A DNA stretch of 29,250 nucleotides. It comes from Alectoria sarmentosa (lineage: Eukaryota > Ascomycota > Lecanoromycetes > Lecanorales > Parmeliaceae). A program made the position numbers and the translations under genes. Below the pieces are notes generated by a model. It was not told the DNA's origin. It did not search any database and saw only the letters and a program-made list of their open reading frames with translations. Where the stretch lies: contig WOGZ01000380.1 of assembly GCA_009733775.1 (NCBI GenBank), forward strand, positions 1-29,250. The letters are read 5' to 3'. This document shows positions 10,707-20,490 of this stretch, in pieces (the first letter of the stretch is position 1; each line of letters starts with the position of its first letter).

Positions 10707-11364
10707 CTAGCGGATACACAGACGCGGATACTCAAGCCAGCCGTGTATTGGTCCCATTACGAATACAGTACAGATAGCTCGTCAAAAGGGATAACCACCC
10801 AGTGCTCCGGGCTTTGTCTTGGGCTTTCGTGCTCCAAAAAAGCAATCGCAAAGCAGTCCATGACTCGAAGTTTTAATGAACCTGTTAACATCTCAAGTCA
10901 ACATTCAATGACGACGACGCTTTGTATTAAACAATAGCCTGGCTAAGCGTTAAATTACCACCATTTCCAGCGAGCGAATAAGAGCTCGGAAGGATTCGTA
11001 ATGTGACCGTCTGCATGTACGGGTGGCTTGATGATCACGGCAAGCAAAACCGGGGTACTATCTAGGTATTCAACCTCGGAAAATAGCTCAATGACCTGGG
11101 TCTTTGAATACTTTACTTAAGCTTTCGATCAATAGCCGCCATCTCATCGTCAGAGCACACCCTAGATATTCCTTTTTCCTTCCACTTTGAGCCCGCATGA
11201 TCGATGACCCATTCGAAGTCGAGGACTTGATGACTCGATATGCAGAATCTACGGCTCCTACCGTAAAGGTGGAGTGCCCTGTCACCCTGGAGGCTGTGGA
11301 GCAATATTCCTGTCCAAGCGCATGGGAGAATCTTGACGTCTGCGATAATCTGCGATGTGGGAAC

Positions 11365-11390
11365 TGCTGCTACTACTGCTGCTGCAGGCA
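11365..11390 (+). repeat. Trinucleotide CTG/CTA microsatellite
   Basis: A run of CTGCTGCTACTACTGCTGCT type, with single-base variants. It creates short Cys or Ser/Ala homopolymer frames on both strands that should not be taken for genes. Confidence 0.75.
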
Positions 11391-11747
11391 TAAGGTTCCC
11401 AGGTAAGCCTTGTAAGCCCTGGGATCACGGCTAGGTCATTTGCAGTTAGTCTAACTACGAGAGCGTGAATAGATTTCCTCCAAGCCTGCAAATTTTTCAT
11501 GCGCCCCAAGACACGAATGCCATGCGATGGCCTGGACTGCCATCTTTGAGGCTGCGGGCGTCCTTCCGCTCCGCATGAGGAAGGTCGGCTACGCATTATT
11601 GAACACGTCAATTCACTCGGCTCAACAGGCTCTGCTTGTACGGATAGGTAGCGAGGGCGACTCGACACTACACCCCAAGCGATTCTTGTTGTTTGGACCC
11701 ATTCGATAGGTAGTAGACCCGCTTATGTCGCTTATACGTACTCATGC

Positions 11748-11770
11748 ATCCACATGTGGGCCATGTGGAT
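11748..11770. repeat. 9-bp perfect inverted repeat, 5-nt loop
   Basis: ATCCACATG at 11748-11756 pairs with CATGTGGAT at 11762-11770. It lies about 980 bases before the transcription-factor start codon and could be a hairpin or a palindromic protein-binding site. Confidence 0.5.
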
Positions 11771-12284
11771 CCGGCAGATGATCTTCGGAGTAATACCCCG
11801 GAGTTGACCGACTTTCGGTATGGAATTCATAGGAATTCGATAATAGTTTGGGTGCGATTTCGGGGTCCCTTTGTTTTATATAAATTGAATCATAATCGGT
11901 TTCACGTTTTTCTTTGAATGTTGTTTTAGACACGATTATCACCATAGTCATAGTCATAATTTATTATCATTGATACTACTCGGCTACTAGTTATTCCACT
12001 CCGCAATCTGTTCCCGCAACAATTCTGGCCCCGACTGGCCCCCACTGGAATAGTGAATCCGAAGATGAGTGGGGTGAGCCTTGGCGATTGAGTGAGGCAA
12101 ACAGTGGCAATCTGGGTTGGGTGAACTGGCCGGTCTCGCTTCGCTTTCCTGTATCGACCCAGTGCAAGTGGGGTTCTCCATGGAAAAGAGTATCAGGCAA
12201 TGAGACGTCATTCAAATTAGCCGTCGATCCAAGGAAAGTCGTGGCGGGACAAAGCATCCCAAGTCCCATTTCCGTGTCCTACGC

Positions 12285-12293
12285 TATATAAAT
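12285..12293 (+). promoter_or_regulatory. TATA-like box upstream of the transcription factor
   Basis: TATATAAAT is the only good TATA match in balanced-composition DNA upstream of the gene, 435 bases before the proposed start codon. It implies a 5'UTR of roughly 300-400 bases, compatible with the proposed leader intron. Inferred from sequence only. Confidence 0.4.
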
Positions 12294-12549
12294 CCCATGG
12301 TCCAAGGTACTTACCCAGGTATTGTTAGATGACGATTGATACGACTCCTTGGCTCCTCGACGAATTCATCGGCTTGGAGGGCCCGCCAATAGAGAGGTTT
12401 GTTTTCGTAGGAGCCTAGACTTTAGCCCATTTCCTCTGCTCGTCTTCCGAGCTTCCTCTACTTGCCTTGATGCACATCACGCATGCAACATGCAATTTCC
12501 AACAAGATTCCATATCTCACCGAATACGGGAATCCAACTTTGTGAAGAT

Positions 12550-12655
12550 GTGAGTGTGCAAATGCATACGCTTATGCATCTGCATATATATGTGGGTGTG
12601 GGTGTGGGTATGGGCGTCATGGCGGCATCGATCTAATCTAAGCTTGCCTCTACAG
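12550..12655 (+). other. Candidate 106-nt intron in the 5'UTR
   Basis: The donor GTGAGT begins at 12550. An acceptor TACAG ends at 12655, preceded by a pyrimidine-rich CTTGCCTC stretch and a CTAAT branch-like motif about 20 bases upstream. The length is typical of fungal introns. Removing it would delete the upstream in-frame ATG at 12590, which supports translation starting at 12728. Confidence 0.4.
12592..12609 (+). repeat. Short GTGTGG hexamer repeat
   Basis: Three near-perfect GTGTGG units lie inside the candidate leader intron. Translated, they give only a Trp/Val run, which argues against this being part of the protein. Confidence 0.75.
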
Positions 12656-12727
12656 TCAGCTCTAGTCCATATAGTCAACTCTAGTCCGCTCATCTACCCG
12701 TCAATCCAGCATCCCGCTCCATCAGCT

Positions 12728-14593
12728 ATGTCAACTCCCGACCCGCCCGCTAGCAGTGGACCCTTAGCCTTGAAACTTCGTGGAAGCAAGCGTGGAGCGT
12801 GCGATCGCTGTCGCCGCCAAAAACTCAGATGTCTACGCAAGGACCAGAGCGGTAGCCAAGACTCCCTTCAAGCTACCTGCGTCCGCTGTTTCAAAGCAGG
12901 CGCCATCTGCAGCTATGGCACACCAAAGCGTGCTGCCAGATCTCCCGCATCTAACGCGGGGGCTCCCCATGAGCGGAGAGAAAATGGCGGCGGGAATCCA
13001 AGAAAAGATGAGATGGCCTCGAGGCCTACCGTCAATACAAGCGGTCAGACTGGCTTCTTCTACAGCACGACGGATGGAGGGCAAGACCAGTGTGGAACTG
13101 GAGGCCGGGGCAGTGGTCGTTTGTTAGGAGAGTATACTGCGGACCAAGAGAGTGAAGGGGAGACTGAGAACACCACTCCGGTACATGCACTGAACCCTTT
13201 GTCCATGCACGACACCTCGACCATCATGGCCGGAGTCGATCTCGATTTTCCCGCATTTCCTGCATCCTCGACTGCAACTTTACCCTGGACCGACGACACA
13301 ATGCCGCCATTTCCCAACAACGATGGACGAGATGCTTCGTCTCTCGAGCCTTTCGCTACCAAGTACAGTTGGCCCTTCCATCACTATCAAGCGCAACTCA
13401 TGGACCTCCTAATACCAACTTCTTCGCCAAACAATGACGAACAGTCTAGAGACGTGGGCGTCAATGCATATGGAGTACCTGCACAAACATGCTTACCTAA
13501 CGCCCAGATATCCGGGGCGTTAGATGAGGCAATGGACCTTGACTTTCCGAGTAGAAGTGCTCATACAGCACCGTTCAACCTCACAAAAAGTCTGGGTGCT
13601 CCCCGCGGTCGACCCCGAGACAGGCATAGAGAAAGGACGCAAGTACCCAAAAGCTCCAGCATGAGCTCAATACCCCAGTCCACACTCTTCAAAGACTTGG
13701 ATGAAAACGACGCCGGTATCAAGTTCAAAAAAAGCTCCCTCTCGATCAGCGAAATTCAGCACAGGAGGATGCAGGAGCTCTCTGAATTAGCAATGGATTT
13801 GTACGCGAAATTGGCGGCCAACGATGCCGAGAATCATCAGCCCACGTCCGTCGCTACGGCGACAACCTTTAGAGACCAATTGGTAGGCAGCGTCTTGAAG
13901 AGTTCCAGCTCTTTCTTGACGCTGCTGATTTCCTTTTCCGCACCAGCCACTTCTTTCTCCCCTTTTCCCCCTCCTCCTACTCCTTCAACAAATCATAACC
14001 ACTCCACCTGCAGTCCCAGCGACAGCGGTGCCTCGCCTTTAGCTTCAACCCTGGATGACGACGACCTTATCATGGACGAATCGTTGCAAGCTACCAACCG
14101 CCCGCTTCCCGCTGCCAGTTCTGACGACTCGAAGCCGCCTCCTCCAATAGACATGACGACCGTCCTCCAGCTCCTCACCTGCTACATCCGCATCATCCAC
14201 CTCCACAGCGCCATGTACGCCCGCATCCTCGACTACATGCTCGCCTTCCCCCCACACAAAACCCAGCACGTCGATTCCGTTCCCCCTGTCTTCCCAGGCA
14301 TGCAGGTTGGGGGCGTCTCGTTGAATCGCTTCGGCACGTTTCAGGTCAAACTACTGCTGCAGATCAGCGTTCATGTGCTTGGAGAGATCGAATCGTCGTT
14401 GGGCTTGCCAAAGGAATACAGGGTCGGGAAGAGGAAGGGCGGGGGGACAGGGGTTTTGGGAGCTAATGTCAGTGGGGGGTTTGTGCAAAGCTTGATGAAG
14501 GAGGGGGCGTGGAGAGGGAAGAAGGTGGAGAGTGTGCGGGAGCAACTGGGGAATTTAAGGAGGGTGCTGAAAGAGGCTATTGAATTTGAGTGA
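12728..14593 (+). CDS. Zn(II)2Cys6 fungal transcription factor, 621 residues
   Basis: An intact, intronless frame. The DNA-binding binuclear zinc cluster is near the N-terminus: Cys 25, 28, 35, 51, 54 and 61 give C-x2-C-x6-C-x15-C-x2-C-x6-C, in a basic context (GSKRGACDRCRRQKLRC). Such proteins bind two zinc ions and recognise CGG-type half-sites in the nucleus. The cluster is followed by a low-complexity acidic and Ser/Pro-rich middle, a predicted helical stretch (about 338-400), a Pro-rich run (about 409-418) and a conserved-looking C-terminal helix LLTCYIRIIHLHSAMYARIL (about 482-501), as in regulators of the AflR-like group. The 15-residue loop between the third and fourth Cys is long for the family. 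ATG 12728 has a G at -3 and starts 24 residues before the first Cys; the in-frame ATG at 12590 would add a Trp/Val run and may lie in an intron. No other host gene lies in the island, so targets are unknown. Confidence 0.93.
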   Translation: MSTPDPPASSGPLALKLRGSKRGACDRCRRQKLRCLRKDQSGSQDSLQATCVRCFKAGAICSYGTPKRAARSPASNAGAPHERRENGGGNPRKDEMASRPTVNTSGQTGFFYSTTDGGQDQCGTGGRGSGRLLGEYTADQESEGETENTTPVHALNPLSMHDTSTIMAGVDLDFPAFPASSTATLPWTDDTMPPFPNNDGRDASSLEPFATKYSWPFHHYQAQLMDLLIPTSSPNNDEQSRDVGVNAYGVPAQTCLPNAQISGALDEAMDLDFPSRSAHTAPFNLTKSLGAPRGRPRDRHRERTQVPKSSSMSSIPQSTLFKDLDENDAGIKFKKSSLSISEIQHRRMQELSELAMDLYAKLAANDAENHQPTSVATATTFRDQLVGSVLKSSSSFLTLLISFSAPATSFSPFPPPPTPSTNHNHSTCSPSDSGASPLASTLDDDDLIMDESLQATNRPLPAASSDDSKPPPPIDMTTVLQLLTCYIRIIHLHSAMYARILDYMLAFPPHKTQHVDSVPPVFPGMQVGGVSLNRFGTFQVKLLLQISVHVLGEIESSLGLPKEYRVGKRKGGGTGVLGANVSGGFVQSLMKEGAWRGKKVESVREQLGNLRRVLKEAIEFE

Positions 14594-15060
14594 GGAGGTA
14601 ATGGAAAAGGAGGGAGAGGGGCATGCGCGGCTTTAGACATGTTTTATAGCGGAGCAGCGTGTCAGAGCCTGCCTGTTTTACTCCCACATCATTACCGACC
14701 ACTCTTCTCTTCAGCTTCATCATCAATTGCTCCAGTACACACTGACTGACATAAACTTGTTATGGTGACAGTCCCATTTGTTGCGAGGATGGTACTTGGC
14801 TCGCTTGTATGCCGGGTGGAGCCGGCTAGTGATCCGGAAAGGAGCCCCCTGGTTTGACCCACTGTTGGTGGCAAATGCTTATGAATCAGGTGGGGCTCAG
14901 GGGCCGACTTCCAGGCGTCTTTCGTGTATACAGCTTTTTGCAAAGCCCTTTGCGGGAGCGCAAAACTAGCAGCCGACCCCGTAACTTTTTGCTTAAACCA
15001 CCGCCAAAGGCACGCAGAAGGCAGAATCGCATTACATAAATGTAAAATCACATTCAAATA
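14594..15060. other. 3' flank of the transcription factor, no gene
   Basis: Balanced composition up to about 15040, then an abrupt switch to AT-rich DNA within roughly 50 bases. A 134-codon minus-strand frame (14692-15096) begins in the AT-rich edge with a run of Ile/Met codons and shows no recognisable domain; I do not call it. No clear AATAAA signal follows the stop codon. Confidence 0.6.
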
Positions 15061-15720
15061 GATAACCGTTACAATAATAATCATTATAATAATCATTATT
15101 ATAATTATTTATTACAACAATAATTATTATTCAAAAATTAAATAAAACCTTTATATTAAATTTCGCCTAAAAAAATTTGATAATAATGTTTTATAATTAT
15201 ACTTTTTATACGTTACGTATACGAAAATTAAACGATATTAAAAATACTTTATTATATAATTTATTAACAAATTTTAACACGCGAGTAAAAGAATGTAATA
15301 TAAAAATGAAATATAATGTTTTGCGCTTATATAATATATATATCAAAACTTTAATATCATTTTTTATAAACATAAATTATTTATAATAAAATTTTTTTAA
15401 ATAGTGTTAATTAAGAAAAGAAAAAATTTCGTAAATGTGTAATAAATCGTAAAGATAAAAATGTAATTAAACGAAAAATAATTAATTAAAATATAATTAT
15501 TAAACATAATCATTTATAAAAAAAAACTCAATTAATAAAATTTTAATTTAATTCGAAAAACGTTATATTCGAAGTTTAATCGAATTAAAAATCGATTGAA
15601 TTTTTTTTAATAAAACGTTTATAAAATAATGTTATTACTTTTATAATTATATTATCGTTTATTTTAAAATTTATTCGAGTTTTAATTTAAAAGAAATTCG
15701 AATAAAATTATAATAATAAT
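15060..15720. other. AT-rich edge, RIP-degenerated, no gene
   Basis: Very low GC, with most cytosines in CpG from about 15540 onward. The open stretch at 15177-15386 has no recognisable family and is ordinary for this composition. The end may contain the 5' end of the adjacent transposon. Confidence 0.6.
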
Positions 15721-16670
15721 ATTATTTTAATTAATTCGTATTATAAAAATTTACGATTTTTATAAACTATAAAATTTTATTAACGTTTATATAATATCGT
15801 TTTTATTTTAAATATTAACTCGAATAAACGTCTTATTATTATTAATTAAGACGTGAAAAATTAATTATTCGTTTATTTTAAAGAGCGTTTTATATCGTAT
15901 TTAAACGAATTAATATATATATTATTCGATAAATTTAATTTTATCATCGATGAAAGTATCATTTAAAGAATTTTATATCGTTTTAATTAATTTTATTAAC
16001 GAATAAAAAAACAATTAATTAAGGTAATGTTTTTCTTCGTGATAATAAATTTATTATATTAATTAATTAACGAATTAATTAATTAATCTTTTTGAATGAA
16101 TCGACGACTTATTAACGAATTAATAAACATTTTATTATCCTTATTAATCAAATATTAAAATCCTTAAACGATAAAAAATACGAATAAGCGTTATTGAATA
16201 TAATATCGTTTATTAATAAAAAGTTTAAACGATCAAAAAGGTGAATTTTATTATCGACCTTTATTATAATAAATTATTTATAATAAATTATTTTTTAAAA
16301 TTCGATTATTTAAGAAATCTTTATTAATTTTATATAAGATCACGTTTTTTTTTATTGCGATAACTTTAATAAAAACGAATCTCGATTAATTATCATATAC
16401 GATAAAACGTTAATTTATTATAATGTTAAATTTATTCACATATATTACGATATAAAAGTTTTATTAAAATATTTATCTTCGTATTCGTTTAATTAAAATT
16501 TAATTAAAATCTTTTTTTTAATTTTAAAAACGTGAATTAAAAAATATCAAAATATAATTATATTATATTTCGACGAAAAAAAATATAATAATTTTTTAAA
16601 TTTCGCTTTTAAAACGTAAAAGAGAAAATATAACGCGAATAATCTTTTTCGAAAAAATAATATATATTAT
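15721..16670 (+). pseudogene. Tc1/mariner-type DDE transposase, RIP-decayed
   Basis: Three plus-strand pieces match the family in order. At 15721-15990 (codon starts leave remainder 1) there is a helix-turn-helix region with YYKNLRFL*TIK, then KERFISYLNELIYILFDKF and DESII*RILYR, as in fungal DDE_3 transposases. A middle piece near 16230-16330 is in a second frame. At 16338-16660 (codon starts divisible by 3) comes the catalytic core: an Asp in a YDKTLIYYNVKFI block (GAT at 16401), then YLSSYSFN*NLIKIFF at 16470-16517. The latter corresponds to the hallmark PPYSPDLNPIE block, with Pro to Ser/Leu, the catalytic Asp to Asn (AAT 16491) and Glu to Lys. It ends KRKYNANNLFR, like the family's HFRHAGI end. 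Two frame changes mean indels as well as RIP. The protein would cut and paste DNA; this copy is dead. Terminal inverted repeats were not found. Confidence 0.82.
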
Positions 16671-19600
16671 TAAAATTAAAATGAAATAAATATTATTAAA
16701 AACGATATATACGTTATTAAAATATTAAAAAAATAAATTATTATAAATATTTATATATGTCGTTTATTTTTATATTTTTATTATAATATATCGTTTAAAT
16801 TTATATCGTTATAAAATATTTATTTCGTTTTTTTTTTTTTATATAATTTTCATTTTTGATAAAATATAAAACGAATTTTATTATAAAGATTATAAAAGTA
16901 TATATATATATTAAAACGCGAGCTAACTTCTTTTTACGCTCAAATGCGTTTATAATATTAATTAATTCGCGTTTAATATTTAATTCGATATTTAACTTCT
17001 CTCATTTATACTCGAAATCATCGTTTTTTCATTATTAAATATAATGAAATTTATAATATTTATTTAATAACTTCTTTTTATATTTTTTAAAACTCTTTTA
17101 TTATGCGATATAACGTTCAATTTTATATATTTAATAAAATCTTTTATATTAACGTATATCGAGTTATTAATTTTATATTTTCAAATCGTGATTAAAATTA
17201 TTATAATTTTACGATTATAAGCATAATTAATAAAGCGCTAAAAATTATAATAATCACATTCAATAAATTCAATTTTAAAACGAGAAAAATAAATATTTAT
17301 AAAAGAATCGCTTAAATTTAATAACGATATAAGAAATTAAATAATCGTAATAATAAAAATAAATATACGATCACATAATTATTATATATCGTTTTCTCTT
17401 TCATTTCTCTTTTTACGAATCTTATTCTTTTATTTATTTTTCAAATCACGCTTTTAATTAATGATAACAATAAATTATTTTTTAATAATATTAAATTTAT
17501 TATAAGCGTATCAATATATCAAATTAAATTGAAACTTTTTTTATGTTTTTAATTTTATAATTCATCGAAGATCGTGTTTAAAATTTAATTAAACTTATTT
17601 AAATTAGTTTTTTAAATATTAAAATGCTTTTATTTAATAATAATAAAAGCGTTATATAATGAAATCGCAATAAAAGAGATTTAATAATATAATATATACT
17701 TAAACGATATAACATATTTACGAACACGATTATTTTCAATAATTAATAACAAATATAAAATAAACGAATTGTTATCAAATATATATTTTTTGACTTTAAT
17801 GTTAAATGCGATCTTTTCGCTTTTTTAAAACGATTTCACATTAATTTTATATTATATAAATTTCATCTCTTTATTATTAAAAGAATCGATATCGATAACG
17901 TCTTTTTAAACGATAAAAAAATGATATAATTTCGTTTTCGCCTTCGATTAAATTGATTCTTTATTATTTTTCTGCGAATAAAAGTATTAACTTTTTTAAA
18001 TATTCATAATCTTTAAAATCTTTTATTAACGTTTTCTTTTTTTTTTATTCTTTTCATCATTAATTATTATTTACGAATTATTTAATTAATTATCGAATTG
18101 AATTATTATTAATGCTCGCATTTTGATAATAAAATCAAATTAAAAAAAAACGATAAAAGCATAAATTGTTCGATCGCGTAAAAATTAAATTTTTATTAAT
18201 AAACATTATTTGATTGAATATCGCTTTTTTTAAATTTATAAATCGTTTTTTATTTATTAATAACTTCGACGATAATGTATTATATAAAAACTTAAATAAT
18301 TAATTCGATAACGACGAATTAAATTATAAAAGATTTAAAAAAAACTCAATCATCAAAAAAAAACGTTATCGCTCAAAAAACTTCGATTCATTAAATTTTA
18401 ACAATGACGTAATTATTATATAAGATTTTACAATAAATCTTAAATTAAATGTCTTAATAATAAATGTAATAAATACGTTTATTTTTATTATAATTTCATT
18501 TCCCTCGACTTAATCGAACAAAAATCGCTTATTATTAAAAATTATAAAAATGTTTACACATTTTTTTCTCATAATTTTTTTTTTAAAATTAAACTTTTTG
18601 CGTGATAATATAACGATAACGATATAATTTATAAATGTAATAAAAAAGTCTTTTTATATACTTATATTATATCATTTATTAAACAACTTCAATTTTAATT
18701 CGATTAAAAAAATGAAATAATTATTACGACGATTATCTTATCTTTTATATAACTTTAACGATAATTTAAATAAAAAATGGCGAGGTTGATTATTAATCGA
18801 GCGCGAGCGATAACGATAGCGATAATAACAACGATAATAACACATAAATCGAGGTTTAAAAAAGCTACACCTACTTTAAATAATTAATAAATTATACACG
18901 ATCTCAAATTTATTCAATTTTACATTTATATAATGCGATATTCATTTTATTTGTTATAAATAATCGTTATAACAAAATTTTTATAAGACGATTATTAGTT
19001 TTACGCTTTCGTAAAAGATTTTGCAAAAATTTATATAATCAAAAGCATACTTATTTACATGTTATTTTCTTAAAATCTTCAATAATCTTCAAAATAAATA
19101 AGCTAGTTCGAATAAAGCTTAGTTTATTTTTTATAACATTATTTTTTTATATTAAAATACGAATTATAAATTGCATAAATTGCACGCTAATCGCATTTAA
19201 ATTGCAATTTATATATAACGATAAAAAATTATCACGATTCGAAAACACGTTTTTATTAAAAATTCTAAATTATATTCACTTCAATTATTCGAATGTTATT
19301 TTCATTCGAATCATTTAAATTTTAAATTAAAACGATTAAATTCGTTTTATCTTAATTAATTAAATATCGCGTTAATCGCGTTCGATTTAGCGCTCAAATT
19401 ACGAAAAATATTTAAATATAAAAAATACTCTTTTTTCTTTTTTCTCTTTATGTTCGTTTTATATAATATATTTAATTTATAATTATTAAATATTATTTCA
19501 AATATAATATCATTTAAATTTTCGTTTATAATATTATAAAAGTTTATTTTTATTATCGTTATTTTTTCGATTAATAATATTTTTGATATTTTAATATTTT

Positions 19601-19779
19601 TAATATTTTCGAAACATTGTTAATAATAACGAACATATTTAAAAGTTTTTTAAACGCCTTTATTAACGCATTTTCAATTCAATTCAATAATTTATTTTTT
19701 TAATTTTATAAACATCGAAGAAATCTTAATCGAAAATATCTTATTCAATATTAAATTGATTTTTAAAAATATAAAAAGA
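16671..19779. other. Saturated RIP-degenerate DNA, no assignable gene
   Basis: Extremely AT-rich. I found no recognisable protein on either strand. A stretch near 18800-18845 is a short GCGATAACGATAGCGATAATAAC-type repeat with more G and C than its surroundings. Minus-strand frames around 17500-18100 are fairly open but match nothing I know. Confidence 0.6.
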
Positions 19780-20490
19780 ATTCAATAAGTCGTTGAAATT
19801 AATTTCGAACAAATCTTCGTTTTTTTTTATATTCAATTTATAACATTTAAAAATAATAAAATAAACGAAAATTAAATACGCGTTTTACAATTCAAAATAA
19901 ATTAAATGCAAATTCAAATTAAACGCGAATAAACGAAATTCGATAAAGTTCGATATCGTTTCGAAAAATTATAAATCATATTCGAACTTTCGAATTTTCG
20001 TTTCAAATTATTTTTTATTTTTAATAATCTTAATTTTTTCGAAATTCTTAAACGATTTTCGAAGATTTTTAATTTTAAATTATATAAAAAAGATTTTACT
20101 ATTTTAAAAGCATTTTTTTATATTTCTAAAATTGAATTTTACGATAATGCGAATTAATATTTTATTAAAATTAAATGTTTCGCTTATATCGTAAAACGTT
20201 TAAAAAAAGTTATTAAACGAATTTTTTCTTTTATTGAATTTAATAATAAGATTATTATTCGTATTTTAATTTAATTTTTAAATATATAAAATTAACTTTT
20301 AACGATTTCGATCGAAAAGCGATTATTTAATATTATAATTAAAAACTCAAATAAACGAGTCGTTTTTTTTATTAATATTTAATCGATTTCGAAATATATA
20401 TTTATAATATTGAATTTGATAAAATTAATTAACGTTTCGTTTCTAAAAAAGAATTTTATAGCGAACTTCGATTTTTTTTAATTTTAATTA
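19780..20490 (+). pseudogene. Probable LTR-retrotransposon Gag fragment, RIP-decayed
   Basis: At 19780-20270 a plus-strand frame (remainder 1) has few stops. It reads a Gln/Lys-rich heptad-like stretch (INQMQIQIKRE-type, with CAA and TAA alternating), then FKLYKKDFTILKAFFY and a YDNANQY...KIK block, like the start of fungal Gag domains (polar coiled coil, then FLxxxxLYF). From about 20285 the continuation moves to another frame (divisible by 3), with KLTFNDFDRKA and EFDKINQRFVSK...FYSELR, resembling the F-G-D-x-D-R and DExxLxxxFxxGL parts of retrotransposon Gag. A one-base indel lies between 20260 and 20290. No zinc knuckle, protease or RT was found downstream. Identification rests on motif order and is moderate. 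Confidence 0.45.

Larger units (their letters stand above)
8381..12284. other. Balanced-composition intergenic DNA, no supportable gene
   Basis: Composition changes sharply at 8380-8430, dips again at about 9000-9680 and then stays balanced. Open frames here are short (at most 128 codons), overlap on both strands and show no family resemblance or codon pattern. I found no convincing tRNA or rRNA; short TTCGAA-containing stretches at 8851 and 10255 do not fold into a tRNA. The 9000-9680 dip reads like partial RIP spreading or an old repeat. Small features inside are listed separately. Confidence 0.6.

Noticed and set aside
10590..10937. 115-codon plus-strand frame with an ATG start
   Set aside because: No recognisable family, no plausible promoter context, and it includes one arm of an inverted repeat; openness of this length is expected by chance at this composition.
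12554..12727. N-terminal extension of the transcription factor from 12554
   Set aside because: 12554 is GTG, not a eukaryotic start in this context, and the stretch encodes a Trp/Val run that lies in a candidate intron.
14692..15096. 134-codon minus-strand frame starting with a hydrophobic run
   Set aside because: The hydrophobic start is simply ATT/ATA-rich boundary DNA; there is no domain, and the frame overlaps the 3' flank of the transcription factor.
15177..15386. 69-codon plus-strand open frame as a gene
   Set aside because: No family resemblance; the composition equals the surrounding eroded DNA.
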